Shown: in pieces, positions 7,550 to 15,162 of the stretch
Numbering within the stretch: position 1 is the stretch's first letter
How the letters are laid out: each line of letters opens with the position of its first letter
Assembly: GCF_000384395.1 (NCBI RefSeq)
Contig: NZ_ARWE01000001.1
Location: 3,136,501 to 3,200,500 of the forward strand
Direction: 5' to 3'
Length of the DNA: 64,000 bases
Source: Geopsychrobacter electrodiphilus DSM 16401
Lineage (GTDB): Bacteria; Desulfobacterota; Desulfuromonadia; Desulfuromonadales; Geopsychrobacteraceae
Made by a program: the position numbers and the translations under genes
Notes under the pieces: generated by a model
Told to the model about the DNA's origin: nothing
Seen by the model: the letters and a program-made list of their open reading frames with translations, nothing else
Database searches by the model: none

Positions 7550-8935
7550 CTATTTCAGACCCTTAACCGCTGAGGAGAGGGCAATCTTTCTCTCTGTCGC
7601 ATACAGCTCATGATTCTTCTCGATATCCTTGATCGGATAAAGATAGTTCACCATCAATCCATAGGCCTGCATGAGCCCCTTCTCTGACAGGTCACCGAGC
7701 CAGTTGACCCGCTCGATGCGTGCGCCGTTGCCGAGGTGAAAGCGCTCGACCGGGTCGATCGGCTGCCCGTCGGCGCGGGTGGTGTGAAAATACTGGTAGA
7801 GCAATTTCTCCAGCAACGGTCGCACCATGGCACAGAATTCACCGTTCTGGTGCCAGCCCGATTGCTCAAGAAGCGCAACGAGATCAACCGGAGACCCCGG
7901 CTCAGAATCAGTCTCCGTCAGCCCTTCCATCACCTCTTCACCGAGCAACTTCGCCACTTCTTCGGCACCAGCTCCTTTCAGCCAACGGGAAAAACCGGGG
8001 ATCGGCGACAGGGTCGAGAAGGTTTTGATGTCAGGCAGTTCCGCCTTGAGGGTTTCGACCACCCGCTTGATCAGAAAGTTGCCGAAACTGATCCCCTGCA
8101 GCCCCTGCTGGGCGTTGGAGATCGAATAAAAGATCGCCGTATCGGCGTCCTCAGGGGGCACATGGGGCGTCGATTCATCGAGCAGGTTCTGGATGCTGTC
8201 GGAGAGACCGTTGGTGAGGGCGACCTCGACGAAGATCAGCGGTTCGCCGGGCATATTGGGATGGAAGAAGGCATAGCAGCGGCGATCGAGGTGCAGCCGG
8301 TGACGCAGGTCCTGCCAGGAATGGATTTCGTGCACCGCTTCGTAGGCGACCAGTTTCTCGAGCAGGGCGGCCGGTGATTGCCAGTCGATGTGACGCATCT
8401 CGAGCAGGCCAACATCGAACCAGGTGGCGAGCAGACGGCGAATCTCCAGATCCAGCGTCGCCAGTTCGGCATCGGTTTTGGCAAAGCCGATCAGATCCTT
8501 GCGCAGGTCGACCAGAAACTTGATCCCCTGCGGCAGGGTATTGAACTGGTGCAGCAGTTTGAGTCGTGGCGTAATCAGTAGATCGCGCAGCGCCTCTTCA
8601 ATTGGGCCGCAGTCGGTATCATCGGTCCCCAGATAGCGTTTGCACTGTTGGCGCAGCGCCTGCCGGTCCGGGCCGAATTCACGCGCCAGGAGACGCAGAA
8701 ACCGACTGCGCCCCGCGCTCGTAAGGTTCTGGTAAAGCCCGCCAATCTCCATGGCGTGCTTGCGTGCCGAGACCTCTCCGCCCCGCGCCTCGATCCAATT
8801 CTGAAACTGGCGACGCAAAATGTCTTCGTCGCCTTTGGGGAGATCCGGATTGAGCTTCTGGTTGCGGTCTCCCATCAGGCTGCCGGTGAGACTTGACCAG
8901 CTGCGCCCGATCGATTTCAGGCTGTTTTTGAACAT
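7550..8935 (-). CDS. Malonyl-CoA decarboxylase
   Basis: A 461-residue enzyme that decarboxylates malonyl-CoA to acetyl-CoA and CO2. The N-terminal helical domain (to about residue 190) is followed by the acetyltransferase-fold catalytic domain with family motifs FFHPNMPGEPLIFVEVAL, YSISNAQQGLQGISFGNFLIKRV, FSTLSPIPGF and FHLGNGARIERVNWLGD, whose conserved Ser/His contexts match the eukaryotic and rhizobial enzymes. ATG 8935 is chosen because AAGGAC lies 7 bases upstream; the longer frame from 8980 has no ribosome site. It is the second gene after the FabH-like synthase (88-base gap, same strand). The pair would link malonyl-CoA turnover to acyl-CoA condensation, though the physiological reason is not evident. 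There is no obvious mitochondrial-type or secretion signal. Confidence 0.9.
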   Translation of the reverse strand: MFKNSLKSIGRSWSSLTGSLMGDRNQKLNPDLPKGDEDILRRQFQNWIEARGGEVSARKHAMEIGGLYQNLTSAGRSRFLRLLAREFGPDRQALRQQCKRYLGTDDTDCGPIEEALRDLLITPRLKLLHQFNTLPQGIKFLVDLRKDLIGFAKTDAELATLDLEIRRLLATWFDVGLLEMRHIDWQSPAALLEKLVAYEAVHEIHSWQDLRHRLHLDRRCYAFFHPNMPGEPLIFVEVALTNGLSDSIQNLLDESTPHVPPEDADTAIFYSISNAQQGLQGISFGNFLIKRVVETLKAELPDIKTFSTLSPIPGFSRWLKGAGAEEVAKLLGEEVMEGLTETDSEPGSPVDLVALLEQSGWHQNGEFCAMVRPLLEKLLYQYFHTTRADGQPIDPVERFHLGNGARIERVNWLGDLSEKGLMQAYGLMVNYLYPIKDIEKNHELYATERKIALSSAVKGLK

Positions 8936-9023
8936 TTCAAAGTCCTTGTCTGTTCCTATCTCAAACCAGAGTTCTGGCATTCCGCCGAGATTCGTAAAAC
9001 CTGAACAATGTCCATGTCCAGGT

Positions 9024-10103
9024 TTAGCCCTTTTTTATCTGCCTGGCCGCAATTATCTCCAGCACCAGCTGCAATCCGGTCTTATCACAAGGAGACAGAT
9101 CGATATCCGAGGTGCCAAGTGGCGCTGTCCGCGAGCCCCAGGTCAGCAGATGCGCGCTCCAGGTGAGGCCGCCACCGAAGGCGGGCATCAGGATCTTCGC
9201 GCCGGGAGCGACACGGCCCTCTTCAATGGCTTCGACCAGGGCCAGCGGAGCGGTCGCGGCCGACATGTTACCGTAGCGCTGAATATTGATATAGACCTTC
9301 TCATCACTGGCGCCCATGCGTTTGGCGAGGGCATCGATGATGCGCAGATTAGCCTGATGCGGCACTATCAAATCGATCGCCTCCTTGGCCAAACCCTCTT
9401 TTTCGAGGACATTGTCACAGGCACGGCTCATGCCGACGACGGCGCGTTTAAAGATTTCGGGGCCATTGAAGTTCCATTTCGTTTCACCGAGAATCACCCC
9501 CTGATTGGCATATTTCTGTCCCCAGCCGGCGACATCGAGGATATCGCGGTTCTTGCCGAAGCAGCCGAGGGATTCTGCCACCACTCCCGCTTTATGCTCG
9601 CTCCCCTCCAGATAAAAGGCGGCGGCACCATCGCCGAACAACACCGCAACGTCACGGTTCGACCAATCCATCATACTCGAAGTCACTTCGGCCCCGATCA
9701 CCAGCGCACTCTGGACGACACCGGTCCTGATCATCGCGGTTGCGACACTCAAGGCGTACATGCCACTGGTACAGGCGGTGTTCAGATCCATGCAGGCGGC
9801 GTTGTCGGCACCCAGCAGTTGCTGCACGCGGGACGCAGAGTTCGGCACTATTTGATCAAATGAGCAACTGCCGAAGATTATCAACCCGACCTCAGCCGCC
9901 GTTTTTCCCGCCGCGGCCAAGGCCCGCGCACAGGCAATATGGGCCAGATCGCTGACCGGGACGTGGGAGATACGGCGTTCTTTCATGCCGGTCCGGCTGA
10001 CGATCCAGGCATCATCTGTTTCAAGAAAGGTTGAAAGATCGCCATTGGTCAGGATTGCGGGCGGGGTGCATTTCCCCCAACCGGTGATATCTGCGTAACG
10101 CAT
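9024..10103 (-). CDS. 3-oxoacyl-ACP synthase III (FabH-like)
   Basis: A thiolase-fold ketoacyl synthase of 359 residues that would condense an acyl-CoA primer with malonyl-ACP. The Cys-His-Asn triad is present: C111 in LNTACTSGM, H249 in VPHQANLRI and N279 in RYGNMSAATAPLAL. The GDGAAAF motif before the C-terminal half is also typical. ATG 10103 (second of two adjacent ATGs) follows AGGAGG at 5-base spacing, so the upstream extension to 10148 was dropped. It is somewhat longer than E. coli FabH (317), with a C-terminal tail. It lies outside any fatty-acid gene cluster and beside malonyl-CoA decarboxylase, so it may be a specialised paralogue and not the housekeeping FabH. Confidence 0.9.
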   Translation of the reverse strand: MRYADITGWGKCTPPAILTNGDLSTFLETDDAWIVSRTGMKERRISHVPVSDLAHIACARALAAAGKTAAEVGLIIFGSCSFDQIVPNSASRVQQLLGADNAACMDLNTACTSGMYALSVATAMIRTGVVQSALVIGAEVTSSMMDWSNRDVAVLFGDGAAAFYLEGSEHKAGVVAESLGCFGKNRDILDVAGWGQKYANQGVILGETKWNFNGPEIFKRAVVGMSRACDNVLEKEGLAKEAIDLIVPHQANLRIIDALAKRMGASDEKVYINIQRYGNMSAATAPLALVEAIEEGRVAPGAKILMPAFGGGLTWSAHLLTWGSRTAPLGTSDIDLSPCDKTGLQLVLEIIAARQIKKG

Positions 10104-10619
10104 CATTGCCTCCTGGGCAGGGTTAAAAAGCGCGAATAAAACGAACAAAGCTGCTTTGACCCGGCGGTTTTGTCACCGCATTTTCAACGAATACTCCAGT
10201 CTGGAATAATCGATAACATCCTGAACCCGGTACTCGTCCTTGAGCATCTCAAACACTTCATAGCGGCGCTCTTTGTGCCGACCAGGGCCGAAAATGGTGT
10301 ACCTCCAAGATGGATCGAGACGTCATTGACCTTCACTCAAAACTACGCTGGAAGTTGACCGACCCTGTTTTTGTGCTTTTGCGAATAATGTAATAACCAG
10401 CCCCTGAATACTATCCAATCAAAATCCTCGGGTCAAAGCCTATATCCGAGATCCGGGTTTTACCCTATGACAGAGAGAGAACGAAGCCTTGGCCGGGAGT
10501 TGTCAGTCACAGTCTTGGTCCGTGGGCAACCGACCGCTTAAAGGCCGCACTTTATTCATTGCTCTTTTTTGCTGATTAAGACCCTTGACAAACATATCAG
10601 TTTTCATATTATATGCGTT
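10104..10619. other. Intergenic region between fabH-like and mobA
   Basis: Apart from the ATT-start ORF and the mob promoter listed separately, no gene is supported here. A plus-strand frame at 10170-10358 lacks a ribosome site and is the antisense of the small ORF. Confidence 0.4.
10173..10295 (-). CDS. Possible 40-residue protein with an ATT start codon
   Basis: Behind a strong GGAGG (7-base spacing) lies an open frame that can only start at ATT (10295-10293); no ATG, GTG or TTG occurs in frame between the upstream TGA and this point. The product would read FGPGRHKERRYEVFEMLKD then EYRVQDVIDYSRLEYSLKMR: highly charged, without Cys, with codon choice like the neighbouring genes. It ends 69 bases before the FabH-like start and is on the same strand. 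ATT starts are rare but used (infC in many bacteria). Alternatives are a remnant of a longer gene or a chance SD. I do not recognise the family. Confidence 0.35.
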   Translation of the reverse strand: MFGPGRHKERRYEVFEMLKDEYRVQDVIDYSRLEYSLKMR

Positions 10620-10638
10620 ATGCAAATTTCGCATATCG
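10585..10638 (+). promoter_or_regulatory. mob-mod operon promoter with ModE-like palindrome over the start
   Basis: TTGACA (10585-10590), 16 bases, then TATTAT (10607-10612) give a near-consensus sigma-70 promoter. The predicted start point, 10619-10620, coincides with the mobA ATG at 10620. Two overlapping palindromes follow: ATATGCG/CGCATAT (10611-10617, 10630-10636), and CGTTATGC/GCATATCG (10616-10623, 10631-10638) with one mismatch. CGTTAT/ATATCG half-sites resemble ModE operators, which fits a molybdate-repressed operon. Confidence 0.5.
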
Positions 10639-11717
10639 ATAATTTTCTGCCGCTGTCCAACGTCACCGGTGTCGTTTTTGCCGGAGGCCGCAGTACGCGG
10701 ATGGGGAGCGACAAAGCAGCCCTGCTGATTGACGGTCAGTCGCTTTTCAGCCGGGTCGCCCGCGCCCTTGGCCAGGTCTGCGCCCGGCGACAGATCGCCG
10801 GTGAACGCCCCGACCTTGCGACGAAAGAACTGCCGGCCTTCGCCGACACTTACCCCGGTTCAGCCCTTGGTGGTTTGCATAACGCCCTCGAACATGCATC
10901 GACGGAGTGGGTGCTGGTGCTCCCCTGTGACCTGCCCTGCCCTTCTCCACAGCTGCTAAAAACCCTGCTTGCGCATCGTCGGCAGGACGTCCAGGCGGTT
11001 ATTCCACGAACCTGCTACGGCGATGAACCCCTGATCGCCTGTTACCGCCGGGATATTCTGCCGCTGGTTGAAGCGCAGTTGCTGCAGCAGAACCTGCGCA
11101 TCAAAGATCTGCTGAAGCATCTTCAGGTTTGCTATCTGGAGGAGGCCAAGCTGCCTGCCGGTTGGCGGCGCGCCTTGACCAACCTGAACCGGCCGCAGGA
11201 TCTGGCGCGCCTCCTGTCTCCTCCGGTTGTGACCCTGGTCGCGCGCAGCGGCACAGGTAAAACCACCCTGCTGGTCAAACTGATCGCCGAGATGACCGCC
11301 CGCGGCTGGACGGTCGGTGCGCTCAAGCATGACGCCCACAAATTCGAGATTGACCACGAAGGGAAAGATACCTGGAAGATGGCCGCGGCCGGGGCGGCCA
11401 TGACCGCGATCAGTTCCCCAACCAAGACCGCAATCATCCAGCGCCATGAACTTGAGCCACAGTTGGAGCAGTTACTTGCGCCCTTTACCGGCAAGGTCGA
11501 TATCCTGCTGACCGAAGGCTTTAAAAAGAGCAGTCTGCCTAAAATAGAGGCACACCGCCAGGAGTTACACCAGCCGCTCCTCTGCCGCGGTGAGATCGAT
11601 GATCCAAGTTTGATCGCGGTCGCCAGTAACACCGTGCTGCACCTGGACGTCCCCTGCTTCGATTTGAATGACGCCAAGCTTCTGGCCGATTTCATCGAGG
11701 AACGGTTCTTGAAGTGA
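10620..11717 (+). CDS. mobAB: MobA-MobB fusion, molybdenum cofactor guanylyltransferase with GTP-binding domain
   Basis: A 365-residue fusion. Residues about 15-200 are MobA, which adds GMP to Mo-molybdopterin: the nucleotide-binding loop FAGGRSTRMGSDKAAL, then PCDLPCPSP. Residues about 203-365 are MobB, a P-loop GTPase-like partner with Walker A ARSGTGKTTL and the motif GALKHDAHKFEIDHEGKDT. ATG 10620 was chosen because the longer frame starts with a TTG (10569) upstream of the promoter -10 box; no SD precedes 10620, consistent with a leaderless mRNA. It heads a run of five genes joined by 4-base overlaps (mobAB, HTH, modA, modB, modC). Confidence 0.9.
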   Translation: MQISHIDNFLPLSNVTGVVFAGGRSTRMGSDKAALLIDGQSLFSRVARALGQVCARRQIAGERPDLATKELPAFADTYPGSALGGLHNALEHASTEWVLVLPCDLPCPSPQLLKTLLAHRRQDVQAVIPRTCYGDEPLIACYRRDILPLVEAQLLQQNLRIKDLLKHLQVCYLEEAKLPAGWRRALTNLNRPQDLARLLSPPVVTLVARSGTGKTTLLVKLIAEMTARGWTVGALKHDAHKFEIDHEGKDTWKMAAAGAAMTAISSPTKTAIIQRHELEPQLEQLLAPFTGKVDILLTEGFKKSSLPKIEAHRQELHQPLLCRGEIDDPSLIAVASNTVLHLDVPCFDLNDAKLLADFIEERFLK

Positions 11718-12055
11718 ACAGGATTCAGGTGCGCGCCAAGGTCTGGCTCGAAGTCGACGGCGAACCGTTAATCGGCTCCGGCCGCGAACGCCTGCTGCTG
11801 GCGATAGAGCGTTGTGGCTCGCTGAATGCCGCCGCCGCCGAACTCGGCATCCCCTACCGCAAGCTCTGGGCACAGCTCCAGCAAATGGAGGATCACGCCC
11901 CGTTCCCGCTGGTTGAACGTTCCAAGGGGGGCAAAGGCGGCGGATCGACCCAACTGACGATCGAGGCGAAAGAGCTGTTGCAACGTTTCGCACGGCTCAA
12001 ACTGGGACTGAACGAATTGATTGACGAGAAATTCGCTGAGGAGGATCTGCGATGA
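11714..12055 (+). CDS. ModE-type HTH regulator lacking the molybdate-binding domain
   Basis: A 113-residue winged-helix protein of the ModE N-terminal/LysR type: GSGRERLLLAIERCGSLNAAAAELGIPYRKLWAQLQQME, then a Gly-Lys-rich wing region KGGKGGGSTQLT. Full ModE carries two MOP domains for molybdate after this point, and they are absent, so it cannot sense molybdate in the E. coli way. Similar short forms occur in many deltaproteobacteria. It begins at GTG 11714, overlapping the mobAB stop as GTGA, and ends overlapping modA as ATGA, so translation of the three is coupled. It is a good candidate for the repressor of this operon, acting at the palindrome near 10611-10638. Confidence 0.85.
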   Translation: MNRIQVRAKVWLEVDGEPLIGSGRERLLLAIERCGSLNAAAAELGIPYRKLWAQLQQMEDHAPFPLVERSKGGKGGGSTQLTIEAKELLQRFARLKLGLNELIDEKFAEEDLR

Positions 12056-12819
12056 GGATTATCCGGCTGTGTCTGCTCATGATTTTACTGCCGACCCTGG
12101 CCCAGGCCACTGAACTGTCGGTGTTTGCGGCCTCATCCCTGACCGAAGTTCTGCAAGCAGTCGCGCAGGCGTATCAAACCCAGCATCCCGCCGACAAAAT
12201 TGTCCTCAACTTTGCCGGCAGCCAGTCCCTTGCCACGCAGATCGAACAGAGCGCACCCGCCGATCTGTTTATTGCCGCCAACACTGCGGCGATGGATAGA
12301 TTGCTCAACAAAGGGCTGGTCGAGAATCCACGCACTCTCCTGCAAAACCAGCTGGTTCTGGCGATTCAACCTGAACTCAAGGCAAAAATCACTTCAATTA
12401 AAGACCTCGCTCGGTACGACCTGCTCCTGGTGATCGGCAACCGGCAGGTCCCCGTCGGCAAATACACCCGTCGACTCTTCGCCAATCTGGCCGCTGATCC
12501 CGAGTACGGGCCTGAAGTCGTGCAGCAGATCGAAAAGAAGGTCGTCAGCCAAGAGAATATGGTCAAGGCGATTGTTGCCAAACTGCTACTCGGTGAGGCC
12601 GATGCCGGCATCGTTTACCAGAGTGACCTGTCCGCCGATTCCGCGCGTAAATTAGTGGCGGTTCCCATCCCGAGCCGGCACAATCCGCTGGCGACCTATC
12701 CGGTGGCCATGACCACCGGAAGACACGCAGATTGTACAAAGCTGGTGGAGTTTCTCTTCAGCCCTGAGGCGCAACAGCTCTTTACCCGCTATGGGTTTCT
12801 GACGGGTGCCCGCGAGTGA
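12052..12819 (+). CDS. modA: Molybdate ABC transporter, periplasmic binding protein
   Basis: A 255-residue substrate-binding protein. A signal peptide (MRIIRLCLLMILLPTLAQA) precedes the mature start TELSVFAASSLTEVLQAVAQ, the ModA hallmark whose Ser residues contact molybdate or tungstate. Later motifs FAGSQSLATQIEQSAPADLF and ADAGIVYQSDL are also family features. It captures oxyanion in the periplasm for ModB/ModC. The gene overlaps its neighbours by four bases at both ends (ATGA at the start, GTGA at the end). Molybdate or tungstate preference cannot be decided from sequence alone. Confidence 0.95.
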   Translation: MRIIRLCLLMILLPTLAQATELSVFAASSLTEVLQAVAQAYQTQHPADKIVLNFAGSQSLATQIEQSAPADLFIAANTAAMDRLLNKGLVENPRTLLQNQLVLAIQPELKAKITSIKDLARYDLLLVIGNRQVPVGKYTRRLFANLAADPEYGPEVVQQIEKKVVSQENMVKAIVAKLLLGEADAGIVYQSDLSADSARKLVAVPIPSRHNPLATYPVAMTTGRHADCTKLVEFLFSPEAQQLFTRYGFLTGARE

Positions 12820-13607
12820 ACCGGCCCCGCCTTTTCTCTCTGTTTCTGGCAACCGCGGGGTCGCTGCTGGCCGCCCTGATCCTGCTGCCGATTCTCGCCC
12901 TTTTGCTGGCCAGCAGTCCGCGAGAACTGCTAAGCCTGCTGTTGCGCGGTGAAGTCCAGCAAGCCCTCTGGATCACGCTGCTCTCGTCACTTCTGGCACT
13001 CCCGCCGATATTCCTCCTGGGCCTCCCCGCCGCCTACGGCCTTTCGCGCATCAACGGCAAAGTGCGCCGGATTCTGGAGACCCTGCTCGAACTGCCGATG
13101 GTGATGCCCCCGATCGTGGCCGGTCTGTCTCTGTTGCTCGCTTTTGGCCGCCGCGGCCTGCTCGGCAATCTGCTGATGGATATCGGGCTGAGTATCCCCT
13201 TTACCCTACTGGCGGTTATCATCGCCATTCTGTTTATTGTCACACCCTATTTCGTGCGGCGCTGTACCCTGCTCTTCGCCGGGGTCGATCCTAAACTTGA
13301 GGATGCGGCCCTGCTGCTTGGCGCCACCCCTTTTCAGACCTTTCTACGGGTCTCACTCCCCCTGGTCCGTCGCGGCCTGGCGGCGGAAGCGATCATGGCG
13401 CTGGCCCAGGGGGTCGGGCTGTTCGGCACCATTATCCTGTTTGCGGGCAATCTCCCCGGCCGCACCCAGACCCTGTCGCTGGCGATCTACACCGCCTTTC
13501 AGTCGGATCCACAACAGGCCTTCGGCTTGGGCGCGCTGCTGTTGTTGATCTCTTTGTGCCTGCTGACCGCGGTAAAATGGGTTGCGCCACAGGAGTCAAC
13601 CCAATGA
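12816..13607 (+). CDS. modB: Molybdate ABC transporter permease
   Basis: A 263-residue inner-membrane permease with about five to six hydrophobic spans. The cytoplasmic EAA loop is readable as EDAALLLGATPFQTFLRVSLPLVRRGL and should dock ModC. Motifs TLLELPMVMPPIVAGLSLLLAFGRRGLLG near residues 85-115 are typical of ModB/CysT-type permeases. Start GTG 12816 overlaps the modA stop; the end overlaps the modC start (ATGA at 13604). Length is close to the usual 225-265 residues. Confidence 0.93.
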   Translation: MNRPRLFSLFLATAGSLLAALILLPILALLLASSPRELLSLLLRGEVQQALWITLLSSLLALPPIFLLGLPAAYGLSRINGKVRRILETLLELPMVMPPIVAGLSLLLAFGRRGLLGNLLMDIGLSIPFTLLAVIIAILFIVTPYFVRRCTLLFAGVDPKLEDAALLLGATPFQTFLRVSLPLVRRGLAAEAIMALAQGVGLFGTIILFAGNLPGRTQTLSLAIYTAFQSDPQQAFGLGALLLLISLCLLTAVKWVAPQESTQ

Positions 13608-14677
13608 ATAGCCTCAGGTGCCGCGTCCAATACCCGCTCGCGCAGTATGAGCTGGTGGTCGATCTGACCGTGAAGGCGGGTGTTACCGTGTTACTCGGGC
13701 CCAATGGCGCCGGGAAAAGTAGCCTGTTGCGACTGATCGCCGGTCTGGCCAAGCCCAGAGCCGGGCGGATCCAGTTGGGTGAGCGGCTGTTATTTGATGT
13801 CCTCAAGAAGATCGATCTGCCCCCCGAACAGCGGCGGATCGGCATGGTCTTCCAAGATCTGGCCCTCTTCCCACACCTCAATGCCAGGCAGAACATCGCT
13901 TTCGGGCTGCGGATTCGATCTCTGCCCAAGGCTGAGATCGAGAACCAGGTTGAGAGCATTCTCGATAAACTCGGGATCGGCCAACTGGCCGAACGCAGTG
14001 TCACCACCCTCTCGGGTGGCGAACGACAGAAGGTCGCCCTGGCACGCACCTTGATCACCGGTCCGCAATTGCTGCTGCTCGACGAACCGACCGCGGCCCT
14101 CGACCCGTCGTCACGCGGGGCGATCCGACGCTGGCTGCACCAGATCCTGGGAGAGCTACAGATTCCAACCCTGCTGGTGACCCATGATTCCGAGGAAGTT
14201 GCCTGGTTTCGCAAACGCGTCGCAGTCATCGAGAATGGGCAGATCGTGCAACGCGGCAGCTATCACCAGCTGCTGCGTGAACCACAAAGTGACTTTGTCG
14301 CCCGCTTTGCCGGGATCAACCTAATCAGCGGCGAGGTGATTGAACAGGGGAGCGAGAAATCTTTTCACAGCGCTGGCGGCACCCGCCTCCTCGGACAGTT
14401 TATCAGCGTACTCCCCGGACCTGCGACCCTGGCGGTTGCCCCCTGGGAGGTCTCGCTGTTTGCCGAGCCACCGGGCGGGAGTCCACAGAATGTTATTCCC
14501 GGCCGCGTCAGTGAACGCATTGTCCTGGGCGACCGGGTCCGGGTCACCCTGCTCGGTAAAGAAAAGCTGGTCTCTGAAATCAGTCACCGGGCCTGGGAGA
14601 AGATGGGATCCTTCGACACCGGGAGTGAACTGTACGCCGTTTTTAAAGCGCGCGAAGCGCGTATCCTGAGCAACTAA
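13604..14677 (+). CDS. modC: Molybdate ABC transporter ATP-binding protein
   Basis: A 357-residue ATPase. It has Walker A LLGPNGAGKSSLLR (about residues 30-43), the ABC signature LSGGERQKVALAR, Walker B LLLLDEPTAALD and the switch His in LLVTHDSEEV. After about residue 235 there is a C-terminal extension ending in a MOP/TOBE-like domain (VIPGRVSERIVLGDRVRVTLLG), the regulatory oxyanion-binding part of ModC. ATG 13604 was preferred over the longer frame start at 13556 because it forms the same ATGA overlap seen at the other joints and matches family N-termini. It is the last gene of the tightly overlapped block; 26 bases follow before the MOSC gene. Confidence 0.94.
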   Translation: MNSLRCRVQYPLAQYELVVDLTVKAGVTVLLGPNGAGKSSLLRLIAGLAKPRAGRIQLGERLLFDVLKKIDLPPEQRRIGMVFQDLALFPHLNARQNIAFGLRIRSLPKAEIENQVESILDKLGIGQLAERSVTTLSGGERQKVALARTLITGPQLLLLDEPTAALDPSSRGAIRRWLHQILGELQIPTLLVTHDSEEVAWFRKRVAVIENGQIVQRGSYHQLLREPQSDFVARFAGINLISGEVIEQGSEKSFHSAGGTRLLGQFISVLPGPATLAVAPWEVSLFAEPPGGSPQNVIPGRVSERIVLGDRVRVTLLGKEKLVSEISHRAWEKMGSFDTGSELYAVFKAREARILSN

Positions 14678-14703
14678 GTTGCTTGAATAAATAAGGAGTA
14701 ACC

Positions 14704-15135
14704 ATGAATGCAAAGATTGTCGCAACCTGCATCAGCACCAACAAAGGGGAACGTAAAACTCCGGTCGAGCTGGTTGAACTGCGAAAGGAACATGGAATTA
14801 TTGGCGACGCCCACGCCGGGGACTGGCATCGTCAGATCAGCCTGCTCGCCAGCGAGAGCATTGCCAAGATGCAGGCGCTGGGGCTGGATGTCGACAGCGG
14901 CGACTTCGCCGAGAACCTGACGACCGAAGGGATTGACCTGGTCAATCTGCCGATCGGCACCCGTCTCAAGGTCGGTGAGACCCTGCTCGAAGTGACCCAG
15001 ATCGGCAAGGAATGTCACAATCGCTGCGCCATCTACGAGCAGGCGGGTGATTGCGTAATGCCGAAAGAAGGAATCTTCGCACGGGTGATTGAAGCTGGGA
15101 TTATCAAGCCCGGCGATACGGTCATTCGCCTTTAA
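14704..15135 (+). CDS. MOSC-domain protein
   Basis: A 143-residue single-domain MOSC protein. The family is related to the C-terminus of molybdenum cofactor sulfurases and handles sulfur or molybdopterin ligands. Visible features are GIIGDAHAGDWHRQISLLA, GDFAENLTTEGIDL, the invariant-type Cys context GKECHNRCAIY, and C118-region GDCVMPKEGIFARV. An AAGGAG ribosome site lies 6 bases before the ATG. It follows modC and precedes moeA in the same direction, which supports a role in cofactor maturation. Many deltaproteobacterial homologues are annotated only as MOSC-domain proteins, and no precise reaction can be assigned. Confidence 0.88.
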   Translation: MNAKIVATCISTNKGERKTPVELVELRKEHGIIGDAHAGDWHRQISLLASESIAKMQALGLDVDSGDFAENLTTEGIDLVNLPIGTRLKVGETLLEVTQIGKECHNRCAIYEQAGDCVMPKEGIFARVIEAGIIKPGDTVIRL

Positions 15136-15162
15136 GCCCGTCAGGAACGATAGGAAAAACAG

